DNA of 64,000 nt from Paenibacillus planticolens (GCF_013141725.1 NZ_WHNZ01000007.1:310001-374000), one strand, 5' to 3'; positions 32,853 through 42,777 are shown, numbered from the stretch's first letter. The notes: generated by a model not told the origin, from the sequence alone. Numbers and translations are program-made.

Positions 32853-33707
32853 TTATTCCATGTAGACAGTTGATTTCGTCAGCTCTTCATACTTTAAATC
32901 CGATTCCGCCAGCCGCTTTGCACCTTCCTGCGCAATCCGCCACGCACTTGTCCCCATTAATAAATGCAGCGGTGGTTCGGCCATCTCCGTTAGCTCATAT
33001 ATGGCTTCCGCTATTTTGGCAGGGTCGCTTACAATACCTATTCGCTTCTCGGGAGTGGAGGCCGTCATGTTCTGCAAGTGTGCCACAACTGGACCAATGA
33101 CCGGAAGGTATGGATCGCTTATCTCAGGGATATTCATGGACGAACCTGCCCAATCCGTAGCAATACCGCCGGGCTCAACTGTCGTGACTTTGATACCAAA
33201 GGAAGCAACTTCTTTCGCCAATACCTCCGTAAAACCGTTGACAGCAAATTTGGAACTTTGGTAAGCGCCAAGACCTGCACTCCCGAAACGTCCGCCAATC
33301 GAGGAGATATTAATCATTGAACCCCGCTTCTGCTCTCGCATAATCGGCAGAACAGCTTTCGTCATATACACCACTCCGAAGAAATTCGCGTTTACTTGTT
33401 TTTGAAAATCAAGGATGTCCATATCCTCAATAGAAGCGACGTTGGCATATCCCGCGTTATTGACGAGAACGTCGATTCTGCCAAAATTCCTTAAGCCCTC
33501 TTGGACGACTGCCTGGACTTCTTCAACGTCCGTAACATCCAGCTTGAGCGTGAAGACCCGATCTCCATGCTTACCTGACAATTCCTCTAACGAGGCAAGA
33601 TTTCGTGCAGTTGCAATAACACAATCGCCCTGCTCCAAAGCTCTCGATACAATTTCGCGTCCTAATCCTCGAGAACTACCGGTAACTAACCAAACTTTGT
33701 TTCCCAT
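32853..33707 (-). CDS. SDR family oxidoreductase (second MerR-controlled copy)
   Basis: This is a 284-residue classical short-chain dehydrogenase: VWLVTGSSRGLGREIVSRAL for the cofactor, VLVNNAGYANVASIEDM, the Ser of INISSIGGRFG, and YQSSKFA for Tyr and Lys. The C-terminal extension after VEPGGIATDWAGSSM is typical of the group near the retinol-dehydrogenase-like and fatty acyl reductases. It is longer than, and only distantly similar to, the SDR at 4530. ATG 33707 has GAGGTG 6 nt ahead and is preferred over the GTG three codons before. It is divergent from the MerR gene at 33794 and driven by a 19-bp-spacer promoter. Confidence 0.9.
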   Translation of the reverse strand: MGNKVWLVTGSSRGLGREIVSRALEQGDCVIATARNLASLEELSGKHGDRVFTLKLDVTDVEEVQAVVQEGLRNFGRIDVLVNNAGYANVASIEDMDILDFQKQVNANFFGVVYMTKAVLPIMREQKRGSMINISSIGGRFGSAGLGAYQSSKFAVNGFTEVLAKEVASFGIKVTTVEPGGIATDWAGSSMNIPEISDPYLPVIGPVVAHLQNMTASTPEKRIGIVSDPAKIAEAIYELTEMAEPPLHLLMGTSAWRIAQEGAKRLAESDLKYEELTKSTVYME

Positions 33708-33738
33708 AACATTCACCTCATATGGTTTATTGAGATGT

Positions 33739-33769
33739 AGTATAATCTATTCGAGTTACTCGAAGTCAA
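33739..33769 (-). promoter_or_regulatory. MerR-type promoter with 19-bp spacer driving the second SDR
   Basis: The minus-strand -35 is TTGACT (33764-33769) and the -10 TATACT (33739-33744), spaced by 19 bp. The dyad TTCGAGT-T-ACTCGAA (33750-33764) lies in the spacer. The -35 is identical to that of the promoter at 5359-5389, while the dyad differs, as expected for two regulators with separate operators. Confidence 0.8.
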
Positions 33770-33793
33770 CTTTAATTTAAAGGTGGTTCATCC

Positions 33794-34186
33794 ATGTTTT
33801 ATTCCGTCAAGGATGTCTCTGAAATGTTCCAAATCTCGCCTCATACGGTGCGCTACTATACAGATCAGGAGCTGATACCTGGCGTTACACGTGATCAGAA
33901 TGGCCATAGGATATTTGATGACGCTGCACTCGGATGGCTGAGAACCATTATTGCGTTTCGTACCGCAGGAATGTCTATTGATATGATTCGCCATTACTTG
34001 GATTTGTATAACCAGGGCGAAGAGACATTCCCTGCAAGGTATCAATTATTAGTGCAGCAGCAGCAACTCACCAAGCAAAAGCTTGACGACCTCTCGCGAC
34101 AGTTGGAAGTTATTAACATGAAAGTCCAATCTTACAACGGTTGGATTCATCTAGCCGGATTTACCCAGGACGATAAGAAGCAGTAA
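33794..34186 (+). CDS. MerR family transcriptional regulator (second copy)
   Basis: This 130-residue protein has the winged helix YSVKDVSEMFQISPHTVRYY, then TDQELIPGVTRDQNGHRIF, clearly homologous to the MerR protein at 5405. A dimerisation coiled coil spans about residues 78-115 (LVQQQQLTKQKLDDLSRQLE). No metal-binding cysteines are present. AAAGGTGG lies 7 nt before the ATG. It is head-to-head with its SDR partner and probably activates it through the 19-bp-spacer promoter. Confidence 0.9.
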   Translation: MFYSVKDVSEMFQISPHTVRYYTDQELIPGVTRDQNGHRIFDDAALGWLRTIIAFRTAGMSIDMIRHYLDLYNQGEETFPARYQLLVQQQQLTKQKLDDLSRQLEVINMKVQSYNGWIHLAGFTQDDKKQ

Positions 34187-34554
34187 GTTCATATCACTTT
34201 TTCACCCCATATCCATATCCATTCCCTTTCTCTTATCCCGAATCGGTGGAAGGAGTCCTATGTCTCAGCACGCTTCGGACACAGCGGCCGTTATATTCGC
34301 GAAAAGCGTTGTGTCTCACTGCTGACAGACACTAGCGTCCTTATTTGCCAATTTTGGAGAGAAATCAGTCCCCAAGTGAGCAAGTAACAGCGCTGGTGTC
34401 CGTCACATATTCGAAGAGTTTCTTTTACATCGAATAAGAGCATCTCAGTCCGTTAGCCAATGTATCCGTATTTCACCTGCATCAACTGCCTGATATTTTT
34501 GGAAATCTCGTACCCGTAGGATTCCCGTCCGTTGATTTTCAAAAATGTACCAAT
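34187..34554. repeat. Gene-free stretch holding an imperfect palindromic repeat
   Basis: About 370 bases lack a gene. Arms at 34321-34348 and 34380-34406 are imperfectly complementary over about 27 bases (cores ACACTAGCG and CGCTGGTGT), with a roughly 30-base centre. This resembles an intergenic palindromic repeat unit. The remainder shows nothing recognisable. Confidence 0.5.
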
Positions 34555-34588
34555 GAGAAAAAACAGAGAGGCGTAACGCGCCCCTCCG
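34555..34588 (-). terminator. Terminator of the GH28 gene
   Basis: GAGG-CG pairs with CG-CCTC (one bulged base). On the minus strand it is followed by CTGTTTTTTC. It lies about 15 bases past the stop. Confidence 0.7.
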
Positions 34589-34602
34589 TTTCAACTTTAC
34601 TT

Positions 34603-37600
34603 CTAAAATTCAAGAATTTTCCGCGCAACAATCGCAAGGTCGGCAATGTCGATGACTCCGTCGTTATTGAGATCCGCCGATTTGTATTGATTCCAATCTG
34701 GATCAGCAGACGATTTGCCGTAGTATTTCGCAATGATCGCCAAGTCTCCGACACTGACTTTGTCGTCTCCGTTCATATCTCCGGGAATACCGGTAATTAC
34801 AGAATCTTTGAATGTTTGCAGCGCAGCGCTCAAGTCGGCGGCTGCCTTCTGCACTTGCTGCGTCGTAGATGCTGTATGATCGGCCACTATTTGCGCGCTG
34901 TGTATCGCTGTTAACAGATCAGCCTTCGAGCCTGCCGGATATTGGCCAGAATGCGTTCCTTCTACTGCCCCATCATGTGCCTGCTGCGCTTCGGCTATAA
35001 GAGCAAGGAGCGCCGCTTTATCCACATACGCAATGGTTAACTCATGTGAGGTCCCTGCGACTACCGTTTCCTCTCCCTCGGCGTTGGCAATCACTACATT
35101 AGATAGTGTGATTGCGGATGCCGAAGTGCCGGTAAGCGGCTTGGCGTTCCAGCGAAGCCTCAGAAGATCCCCACCTGATAGCGCTCCTGAATTGCCCCCG
35201 ATATTTACTGCAAGTATGCGGACCTTTCCCGGTGTTTCCTTTTTGTCTACGACCAGGAAGCCATCCTTGATGGATTCCGCAGAGACGAATTCCACTTTCG
35301 ACGGATCATACGTGAACGTCAAATCCTGAGCCAGAATGCCGGCTTTGACATTAGCCAAACTATACGTAACATCGAATGGAGCCCCGGCTATGACGTTATC
35401 CGATCCACTTAATTCTGTACGTACACCATCACGATCCATTAAATACAATCTTACGTACGACACGGCGATACGATTCAGGTTAGCGTTCGTTGAGGCAGCG
35501 GAAGGCCCTTTCATAATAAACTTGGCATTCACCTCACCGCTTGTTACATCAACTGTACCGGCACTTATGACACGGAAGGTATTGGTCGAAACTGTATAAT
35601 CGGTACCTTCGCTTAGCTGGGTATCTATTTCCCCGCCTAGTTTAGCATCATTGATATACAGCTCTACTTTGGCTCCATTTCCTGCAGGCAGTTTTTCCAA
35701 AATCTCTGCCCGGTATGTTCCGGAAACCGCTACATTGCCTACCAGATTAAACCAAACCGGATTTGCTGCCGGGTCCGATTTTGTAATGACGTCGATATAT
35801 CTGACTGTTCCCAGTACCGGGACATTGGAGGTGCTGTTTCCGCCCCAAGTCGAGAAATCCGTCGTTGGTGTTGATCTTGTTACGGTATTGAACAACGTGT
35901 TTGATGTTGTGGACGTAGCTCTTATTTCGACATACACATTGAACTTGTAAGATATAATTACTCCAGGTCTGGAAACAGGTGATACTTCCAACGTATCCGT
36001 ACTTGTAATTGTGCCAGTTGTTTTCTTTTTGCGATTTTTGTCAAGTACGGCAAAACTGAGCGCACTTTCATTCGCACTTACAACGTTATTGCCTAAGTTC
36101 TCAACCGTTAGTCCGGGACTAGCGGTTATTAACTTGTTCGCATCGTCAACGTCCGTAACAAAATTGGCAGATGAGCCTTTCTTCAGGCTGATGACGATGT
36201 CGTTTCCATTTTTAAATTTACGCACCTTGAATACCTTGACATCCATGTTATATTTGTCATTGGCAATCGCCACGACGGTAACCGTATGCAGACCAAGAGG
36301 CACTGGAACAGATGCAGTGAATTTAATCCTGCCATCTACAGCGGTTTCAAATTTTGTATCCGTAGCTTTGCTTGCCGTTTTGTCAACCGTTACATGAACA
36401 TCTGCACCGTTAAGGAAATTTGCCTTTTCGGTGTCTATGTAACCGACTACTTCAACGGAGTCGCCGCTCGTATCCACATCATTTGTAATCCCTTCCTGCA
36501 GGACACTGCCGCCTGCTGTTACGTCGTTTACCTTTACATTTTCGAGATTGAATACCCTGCCGTTAATGACGACGTTGTCGAACACCAAATTTTTGACACG
36601 CCCAACGCTCATCACGTTCGCTATACTTTCAACACCGCTGGCGTTCAACGCCACACCAGTGAATACGCTATCTTTAATAAACATGTTTTCTACCGGTTGA
36701 CGGTCCACTGTAATGATGTCGATTCCTTTTTTCGCCTCGATATTGTTATCTCCGACAGGAGGCATTGAAGTTGTGAAGTTTGTTATTCCAATATTTCTTA
36801 TGACCGGCGTATAAGGTCCCGTATCGCTGGTATCCTCATACGTCATTTCTGCACGAATAATGGATTGTCTGGATTTATTGACGCTGCTGTTTCTCAAATA
36901 AATATTTTCAATGACTCCTCCGCGCAGTGCACTAGTTTTAAATCGTAGCGGATAATCGAGTTCATCGCTATCAAAGTAATTGCCTTCAATGAAAATGTTT
37001 CTGATGCCGCCTGACATTTCACTTCCCATCGTAACGCCGCCATGACCTTTCTTGAACACATTGTTTCTAACGATAATGTTTTCGCTCGGAATGTTGATGC
37101 GCCGGCCGTCGCCGTCTCTGCCCGACTTGATGGCAATACAATCGTCCCCTGTGTCAATGACGTTATTTTCAATGATTACATTCTTGCTGGACTCTGGATC
37201 GACACCGTCATTATTTGCAAGTTTGCTGTTGATTTTCAGTCCTCGGACCATGACGTTTTCGGATAAAGCCGGATGAACTTCCCACATTGGCGAGTTAATA
37301 ATGGTCAAATTTTCAATTAGAACATTTTTACTTAAATAAGGCTCAATAAAGCACGGTCTAAGCGTGGAAATACTATCGTCCAATATGCGCTGCTCGGCCG
37401 GTATTCCCGCGTCGCCCCATCCAAAGAGTGTTGCTCTAAGCGTTGCTTGGTTAAGCCATCCGAAACTTCCGGTTTTCCATGGAATCCAATTGTAAGCGTC
37501 TGCCTGTCCATCTAATGTGCCTTTGCCAGTAATCCCGATGTTTTCCTGCCCGAATGCATAAATAAAGGGAGAAAAGTTCATGGCTTCTACGCCTTCAAAA

Positions 37601-38388
37601 CGGGTCTTTACCAATGGATAAAACTCGTTCTTCTTGGTTCTGACAAATTTCACCGTTGCGCCTTCTTCAACGTGCAGATTAACATTACTAAGCAAATGAA
37701 TGGCACCTGTATAATAAGGTTCTTTACGCGCGGGAACAACAACACGGCCGCCTCCGTTTGCATTCGCTTCAGCAATTGCTTGCTTGAAAACTTCCGTGTA
37801 GTCGGTTACGGTTTGGAATTGAGGGTTTGATTTGGAATTGGAGCCTGCAATGTAAAATTCCTCTTTAATTTCTCTCAGATAAGCAGCATACTTAACATCT
37901 GTTATCGCATAATCCACATTTTTAAATACAGGAATGTTTTCTTTTACAGCGTTCTCAATCTGTCTATAAAGCGGTCCGTCCCAATACCCATCTTTGCCCT
38001 CTTTCTTAACGGATACGATCTTGTATTCGCTAGTGTCGCTTACATCCTCAGCCGTTACTTTAAGAATATCGCCGGTGGCTAAGGCATCAGACGCTTGTTT
38101 GGCCGCACCTGCAGCGGTTTCGACAAGTTTACTTGGATTTGAGCCATCAGCTGCTCTTATCTGAGAAGTCAATTGATAGACCGTTGTTTCATCGGCAACT
38201 AATATTTCATGATCTCCCTGTGAAACGACCTCAATATTTGGCGCTGCGCTTGCTTTTACAACCGTTGCCTTGGAGTTGCTTGCCGCATATGTCGCCGAAA
38301 AATTGGAAGCGCTACCAAGAATCATCACGAATGAAAAGACCGCTGTAAACGAGATTCTAGAAACAAACCTGCTTTTTTTACTTTTCAA
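34603..38388 (-). CDS. Secreted GH28 polygalacturonase-like enzyme with cohesin-FIVAR-dockerin tail
   Basis: This is a 1261-residue protein with a signal peptide ending near TYA-ASNSK. After a leader region come the right-handed beta-helix motifs of GH28: NNDGVDPESSKNVIIEN, TGDDCIAIKSGRDGDGRR and KKGHGGVTMGSEMSGG, which hold the catalytic Asp set and the conserved His, at about residues 395-475. This predicts hydrolysis of galacturonan-type pectin or a related acidic chain. Residues about 650-985 are beta-rich linker domains. Residues about 990-1121 are cohesin-like (VTYSLANVKAGILAQDLTFT), 1122-1201 a helical FIVAR-like domain, and 1202-1261 a two-repeat type I dockerin (DMNGDDKVSVGDLAIIAKYY, then DLNNDGVIDIADLAIVARKI). 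The start is TTG with GGAG 11 nt ahead. The ECF sigma/anti-sigma pair lies just upstream. Confidence 0.9.
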   Translation of the reverse strand: MKSKKSRFVSRISFTAVFSFVMILGSASNFSATYAASNSKATVVKASAAPNIEVVSQGDHEILVADETTVYQLTSQIRAADGSNPSKLVETAAGAAKQASDALATGDILKVTAEDVSDTSEYKIVSVKKEGKDGYWDGPLYRQIENAVKENIPVFKNVDYAITDVKYAAYLREIKEEFYIAGSNSKSNPQFQTVTDYTEVFKQAIAEANANGGGRVVVPARKEPYYTGAIHLLSNVNLHVEEGATVKFVRTKKNEFYPLVKTRFEGVEAMNFSPFIYAFGQENIGITGKGTLDGQADAYNWIPWKTGSFGWLNQATLRATLFGWGDAGIPAEQRILDDSISTLRPCFIEPYLSKNVLIENLTIINSPMWEVHPALSENVMVRGLKINSKLANNDGVDPESSKNVIIENNVIDTGDDCIAIKSGRDGDGRRINIPSENIIVRNNVFKKGHGGVTMGSEMSGGIRNIFIEGNYFDSDELDYPLRFKTSALRGGVIENIYLRNSSVNKSRQSIIRAEMTYEDTSDTGPYTPVIRNIGITNFTTSMPPVGDNNIEAKKGIDIITVDRQPVENMFIKDSVFTGVALNASGVESIANVMSVGRVKNLVFDNVVINGRVFNLENVKVNDVTAGGSVLQEGITNDVDTSGDSVEVVGYIDTEKANFLNGADVHVTVDKTASKATDTKFETAVDGRIKFTASVPVPLGLHTVTVVAIANDKYNMDVKVFKVRKFKNGNDIVISLKKGSSANFVTDVDDANKLITASPGLTVENLGNNVVSANESALSFAVLDKNRKKKTTGTITSTDTLEVSPVSRPGVIISYKFNVYVEIRATSTTSNTLFNTVTRSTPTTDFSTWGGNSTSNVPVLGTVRYIDVITKSDPAANPVWFNLVGNVAVSGTYRAEILEKLPAGNGAKVELYINDAKLGGEIDTQLSEGTDYTVSTNTFRVISAGTVDVTSGEVNAKFIMKGPSAASTNANLNRIAVSYVRLYLMDRDGVRTELSGSDNVIAGAPFDVTYSLANVKAGILAQDLTFTYDPSKVEFVSAESIKDGFLVVDKKETPGKVRILAVNIGGNSGALSGGDLLRLRWNAKPLTGTSASAITLSNVVIANAEGEETVVAGTSHELTIAYVDKAALLALIAEAQQAHDGAVEGTHSGQYPAGSKADLLTAIHSAQIVADHTASTTQQVQKAAADLSAALQTFKDSVITGIPGDMNGDDKVSVGDLAIIAKYYGKSSADPDWNQYKSADLNNDGVIDIADLAIVARKILEF

Positions 38389-38647
38389 TGTTCCATCGAC
38401 TCCTTATCATTCTCGAATCTCATTATGCGTTAAGCTAATATTCCGTAAATAATGCCGCAGCACTCAGAAAATCTTCACCTCCTATGGTGGAATACACAAC
38501 GAGATCTTTCTAAGCTCTTCCTAAAAAAGAATGTTTGATACAAATTGTATCTGCACTCTTCTGATTGTACTCACATCCTTTAGAATGCGTAATATAAAAT
38601 CTTTTCAAATATGTTTGAGATTTTTATATATATATATCCGCAAAAAA

Positions 38648-38686
38648 GAATCTCACCTCCAAGAACGATGTCTTGGGACGAGATTC
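38648..38686 (-). terminator. Strong terminator of the sigma/anti-sigma operon
   Basis: GAATCTC pairs with GAGATTC and an inner CCAAGA pairs with TCTTGG. On the minus strand TTTTTTG follows. It separates this operon from the GH28 gene in the roughly 340-base gene-free gap 38389-38728, so GH28 must have its own promoter. Confidence 0.8.
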
Positions 38687-38728
38687 GTCGTAGCATTTTG
38701 ACGCGGTTTTTCAAGGAGACGCACACAT

Positions 38729-40093
38729 TTATCGCAAATCACTCAAAATCCAAGGTCCTTTAACGACAATTTGCGGTTCACCGATATAAAAGGTAATTTC
38801 TTTCTGTCCAGGCTTGACATCCAGCCATTCGGATTCCACTGCCCACGTCTTCTCGTTCAGTTTGGTGCTGTAGGACAGACCGACGCCATCCTTCGTGAAA
38901 AGCCGGTAATTTTGCAGCGTTCTCTGCAGGTTAGTATCAAAATGAGTATCCACTTCAAAGCGCACACTATCGGCATTTACGCGCTCCACTCGGGTGAAGT
39001 CTACGGGGAATCCGGCTAGTTGGCTTGTTACATGAATCTCTTTCGTACCTTCTTCGGGCACCGGCAGGGTAACTTTAACATGCCCCGCTCCAGGATCCAC
39101 AATCCGAATTGCAGGAATGGCAAGCTGGTAATGGTTCGCTCCGTTCGGATTGTCAAACAGCAATTCGCGCGGCTTGACGAATCCGGTGTCCTTCTTTATC
39201 GGCACTGATTGACCTTCATCGTCCGTCAGTTGAAGCTGCAGTCCTTCTGCAATCGGCTCTTTGCCATAAGAATCAACCGTCTGACGTCCAGGCAATTGAG
39301 CGAGTAAATTTACTTTGCGGCTGCTTCCGTCCAGAGGGGTCACGATGGAGGTGATTCGAATGCCATTCTGGATGTCGCTCGAGCCGAAGCCGGCAAGATC
39401 GTCCGCTGTCTTCGCCTTCGTCAGATGCAGCTGACCGATGATCGTATTGTCAAATCTCAAAGTAGCGTCTTCAAGCCCTTCATATGGAATCTTGCCATCA
39501 AAATAATACCCGGCCTGCCAAGGACCGCTGCCTCCCCATGAAGCATTGCTCTGCTTAAATTCAAACTGCCCTTGCTCCGTCTCCAGAATGATACTCTTTA
39601 CGGCCACTGCAGAAACTTTATTGCCGCTCAAAGAGATTTGTCCGCCTGACCCCTGAATGAGCACTCCCTCCAATGTGATCTCACCGTTCTCTCCAGTGAG
39701 CCCCACCGGCTTTGGTAGCACATAAGCCGTTTCTTCGGGAGCCTCGCTCTGCTGTACGAAGCCGAAACCCGGGATAAATTGCAAAGCTTTCTTCAATTCG
39801 GCTCTGACGCCTGGCGAGAAGGAGATGAAAGCTGTACTCAGGATAACAGCTGCGCAGGCGGCAGGCAGCCATTTCCGGCGGGAGGCCTTCTCGTAAGGAA
39901 CTACTTTTTTTAAAGGCTCCAGTGATTCCTCGCCGATATCCAATCGGGCGAATGTCCGACTCTTGATTCGCTGCCATGCGGCTTCTTCCACTCTCTCCTC
40001 CGCGGACGGATCAATTTCCTCCATGCCTTGTAATTCCTTCGGATCCAGCCGGTCCATCCATGCGAAAATAGGTTTATCTTCATTTTGAGCCAT
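38729..40093 (-). CDS. DUF4179-type membrane anti-sigma factor
   Basis: This is a protein of about 454 residues: an acidic cytoplasmic N-terminus of about 75 residues, one membrane helix (WLPAACAAVILSTAFISFSP), the KKALQFIPGFG segment that marks the DUF4179 group, and a large beta-rich outer domain. The outer part would sense an external signal and the inner part would hold the sigma factor. ATG 40093 follows GGAG at 7 nt. That GGAG includes the end of the sigma gene, whose stop is 4 bases upstream, so translation is coupled. Proximity to polysaccharide enzymes suggests, but does not show, control of that locus. Confidence 0.85.
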   Translation of the reverse strand: MAQNEDKPIFAWMDRLDPKELQGMEEIDPSAEERVEEAAWQRIKSRTFARLDIGEESLEPLKKVVPYEKASRRKWLPAACAAVILSTAFISFSPGVRAELKKALQFIPGFGFVQQSEAPEETAYVLPKPVGLTGENGEITLEGVLIQGSGGQISLSGNKVSAVAVKSIILETEQGQFEFKQSNASWGGSGPWQAGYYFDGKIPYEGLEDATLRFDNTIIGQLHLTKAKTADDLAGFGSSDIQNGIRITSIVTPLDGSSRKVNLLAQLPGRQTVDSYGKEPIAEGLQLQLTDDEGQSVPIKKDTGFVKPRELLFDNPNGANHYQLAIPAIRIVDPGAGHVKVTLPVPEEGTKEIHVTSQLAGFPVDFTRVERVNADSVRFEVDTHFDTNLQRTLQNYRLFTKDGVGLSYSTKLNEKTWAVESEWLDVKPGQKEITFYIGEPQIVVKGPWILSDLR

Positions 40094-40097
40094 CCGT

Positions 40098-40652
40098 TTA
40101 CTCCAACCTCCCTTCGCCAAGTTTAGCCTTGAACATTTTGCGCAGCCTGTACAGTCGGTTTTCCACCGCTTTGCCGGTCAGGCTCAAGCCCCTCGAGATC
40201 TGTTCCACCGATTCGTAGTAAAAATAGCGCCGGTAAAAGATCGTTCGGTCCGGTTCCGGCAGATCATTTACCAAAGCGATCATTTCTGCGGAGGCTTCCT
40301 TCGTGATCACTTTGTCTTCAACGCTCGCCCCATCCGCCACTCGGTCCTCGAACGGCCCCGCTCCAGGCCGTCTCAACAGTTTCCGGCGGGCGTCGAGCGC
40401 GGAATATTTGGCGAGGATCAGGAGCCAGGTCCGAAAGGAGCCTTTTTCCTCATCATATTCGTCGATACGCCTCCAAGCCGCCAGGAAGACGTCGCTTACA
40501 CATTCCTCCACATCTTCCGTCTGGCCCGCCCCCGCCAAAATTCGGTTGACGAGGCCATAAACCCCGTTGCCGTATCTGTCCATCAATCCTTCCAGTGCTG
40601 ACGGTAGGCGGCGGCGCAAGGCATTCGCCAGGTGCTGATCGTCCTCGTTCAT
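40098..40652 (-). CDS. ECF (sigma-70 family) RNA polymerase sigma factor
   Basis: This is a 184-residue sigma factor. Region 2 includes EDVEECVSDVFLAAWRRIDE then YDEEKGSFRTWLLILAKYSA, and region 4 includes LPEPDRTIFYRRYFYYESVE then QISRGLSLTGKAVENRLYRL. The linker contains an unusual Asp/Glu/Ala stretch (FEDRVADGASVEDKV). It directs polymerase to a few stress- or signal-responsive promoters, usually including its own. AAGGGAGAGG lies just before the ATG. It is the first gene of a two-gene unit with the anti-sigma factor. Confidence 0.95.
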   Translation of the reverse strand: MNEDDQHLANALRRRLPSALEGLMDRYGNGVYGLVNRILAGAGQTEDVEECVSDVFLAAWRRIDEYDEEKGSFRTWLLILAKYSALDARRKLLRRPGAGPFEDRVADGASVEDKVITKEASAEMIALVNDLPEPDRTIFYRRYFYYESVEQISRGLSLTGKAVENRLYRLRKMFKAKLGEGRLE

Positions 40653-40752
40653 GACCTCTCCCTTCCAATCATGATATGCTTCCTAAGTATAACTACGTTG
40701 CCGGAATCTGAAACCCCTCAAAATCATACTGAACCGTTTAATTCCCCGGAAA

Positions 40753-40783
40753 TAAAAAAAAGACCGGACACTAGACCCGATCT
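40753..40783 (-). terminator. Terminator of the AarF-family gene
   Basis: AGACCGG pairs with CCGATCT (with a G-T pair). On the minus strand a run of eight T follows. It starts 16 bases past the stop. Confidence 0.75.
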
Positions 40784-40798
40784 TTTCGTCCTATTCTG

Positions 40799-42475
40799 CT
40801 AAAATCTGCCCGATTTAAAAATCGACAACAGCAGCCAGATCATCATCAAAGAAGCGACCACGAATCCAACTTCAATGGTTGGCACGTTAAGCAGGAAATT
40901 AGGCTTCCGGCCAACGATGGAAGAACCAACAATGAGGCCCATCATAATCAAGCTGAAGGAAAGGAGCACGATGCTAAACGTGATCCGGTTTCCGATGCGA
41001 TCCAGCTTGCGCAGGATATCATCTGCCTCAGAAACGCTGACGTCCAGGTGCATCTTCCCCTTTTTTATCAGCGAGATGAGCTCTCGGGACTGTCTTGGTA
41101 AATTCACCAGCATGTGCCCGTAATCCGTTATATCCTTGAAGATACTCGCAGTCAGATTCTTCGGGCGGAATCGTTCCATCATCAATTGAAGACCGAACGG
41201 TTCCGCTAACTTTACGATGCTGATCGTCGGATCCAGCGTTACGACAACCCCTTCAATCGTAACCAACGTTTTCCCTAAAAGGATGAAATCCGCCGGCACG
41301 CGAATATGATACTTGTACGCCACCTCGAACAGATCGTTGACAATTCCGCCCAAGCTTACCTGACTAAGAGGGACGCCGTAATACTGCTCTCTAAGCCCCT
41401 CGATGTCATAATGCAGCTCCGCCATATCGATATCCTCGTCAATAAACCCGATCCGGTAGATCGCCTTAATCACCCCGTCGGTGTTCTGACGCATAAGCGC
41501 AATGATTAGTGAGGAAAAATGATACTTCATTTCCACCGTGAGCCGACCCACCATGCCAAAATCAAGAAAAGCGATCACTTCGCCCGGCAAAATGAGAATG
41601 TTCCCAGGATGAGGATCCGCATGGAACAATCCATCCACGAAGATCTGATGAAACAACGCCTGAATGAGACGCTTGGCAATACGGGCTCGGTCATACCCTA
41701 AGGCCAGAAGCTGATCCTCTTCATACAAACGGACCCCTTCGATATATTGCATCGTAATGACTTTCCTTGAGCTGTACTCGCTATAAATCTGAGGCACATA
41801 AATATGGTCTACATCCTTGAATTGTGCGGCTATTTTCTCCGCATTCCTCGCCTCTTTGGTATAGTCCAGTTCACTTATGAGCGATCGACTGAATTCTGCA
41901 ATGATTAGCTCCACCTGAAGCCGCCGCGCCCAAGCAAAGCGACGTTCGGCAAGCGCAGCCAAATCCGCTAAAATTTCCAAATCCGTTCGGATCGATTCTG
42001 CGGCTTGGGGACGTTGGATTTTGACAGCCACGTGCTCTCCTGTGCGCAATACGCCACGGTGCACTTGCCCAATAGACGCCGCTGCAAGCGACTCCACCTC
42101 TAAGTGGCCAAAAACGGCATCGATGCTTTGTCCCAGTTCCGCCTCGATTGTGTCCTGCACCTGATTGTAAGGAAAAGACTTCACTTGATCTTGGAGTTTT
42201 TTCAACTCCTTAACAATATCTTCCGAAAGCAGATCAGAACGGGTACTCGCGATCTGTCCCAACTTAATGAAGGTAGGGCCGAGCTCTTCAACGACGTTCT
42301 TGATACGCAACCCCAGCGTCTTGCGATCCACATCGTCCTCCACGCGAAATCCTCTTAGCGGGATTCGCAGACGTTGCAGCAGATCCGACTCCTCCACCAG
42401 GAAACCGAAACCGTGGCGAACCAGAGCGACAACAATATCCCGGTATCGATGCAACTGCCGTATCCTTCTCCTCAT
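40799..42475 (-). CDS. AarF/UbiB/ABC1-family atypical kinase
   Basis: This is a 558-residue protein. The family signatures are complete: [18 protein letters not shown] (KxGQ), [20 protein letters not shown] (Ala-rich nucleotide loop), [26 protein letters not shown] and FLDFGMVG. Two C-terminal membrane helices end the chain. UbiB/COQ8 members are ATPases that support quinone biosynthesis or lipid transport at the membrane; in menaquinone-using Firmicutes the exact role is unsettled. It starts 5 bases after the phasin-like gene stop without a ribosome site of its own, so translation is probably coupled. The pairing of these two genes is seen in other Firmicutes. Confidence 0.92.
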   Translation of the reverse strand: MRRRIRQLHRYRDIVVALVRHGFGFLVEESDLLQRLRIPLRGFRVEDDVDRKTLGLRIKNVVEELGPTFIKLGQIASTRSDLLSEDIVKELKKLQDQVKSFPYNQVQDTIEAELGQSIDAVFGHLEVESLAAASIGQVHRGVLRTGEHVAVKIQRPQAAESIRTDLEILADLAALAERRFAWARRLQVELIIAEFSRSLISELDYTKEARNAEKIAAQFKDVDHIYVPQIYSEYSSRKVITMQYIEGVRLYEEDQLLALGYDRARIAKRLIQALFHQIFVDGLFHADPHPGNILILPGEVIAFLDFGMVGRLTVEMKYHFSSLIIALMRQNTDGVIKAIYRIGFIDEDIDMAELHYDIEGLREQYYGVPLSQVSLGGIVNDLFEVAYKYHIRVPADFILLGKTLVTIEGVVVTLDPTISIVKLAEPFGLQLMMERFRPKNLTASIFKDITDYGHMLVNLPRQSRELISLIKKGKMHLDVSVSEADDILRKLDRIGNRITFSIVLLSFSLIMMGLIVGSSIVGRKPNFLLNVPTIEVGFVVASLMMIWLLLSIFKSGRF

Positions 42476-42480
42476 AACGA

Positions 42481-42777
42481 CTATGCCTGCGATTTCTGTT
42501 CCATTTGGTCGATGCGCAGCTCTAAGCGCTTGATATCATCCTCCGTCGCCACGTGCAGCTCATCCAGCAGCTTTTGAAGCTGTGCGCGGACGATTCGCTT
42601 AAGATCTTCCTGCTGCTCTTCGCCCCTCTGAATTAATTTGGAAACTAATTCCTTCGATTCACTAGGAGCCACTTCTCCCTTTGCCACCAGCTCATTCACA
42701 AAGCCTTCCAGCTTTTCTTTGGTGGCAACCGTGATTCCCAAGCCAAGCGAGAATGCGTTCTTGATCCAATCATTCAT
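42481..42777 (-). CDS. Phasin-like coiled-coil protein
   Basis: This 98-residue protein has an N-terminal amphipathic segment ([20 protein letters not shown]) and a C-terminal leucine-heptad coiled coil ([20 protein letters not shown]). The pattern fits the phasin-like/PHA-regulator-like family. No PHA synthase is nearby, so polyester granules need not be the context. GAGGAG lies 8 nt before ATG 42777. It is co-transcribed with the AarF gene and may bind it or the membrane. Confidence 0.75.
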   Translation of the reverse strand: MNDWIKNAFSLGLGITVATKEKLEGFVNELVAKGEVAPSESKELVSKLIQRGEEQQEDLKRIVRAQLQKLLDELHVATEDDIKRLELRIDQMEQKSQA

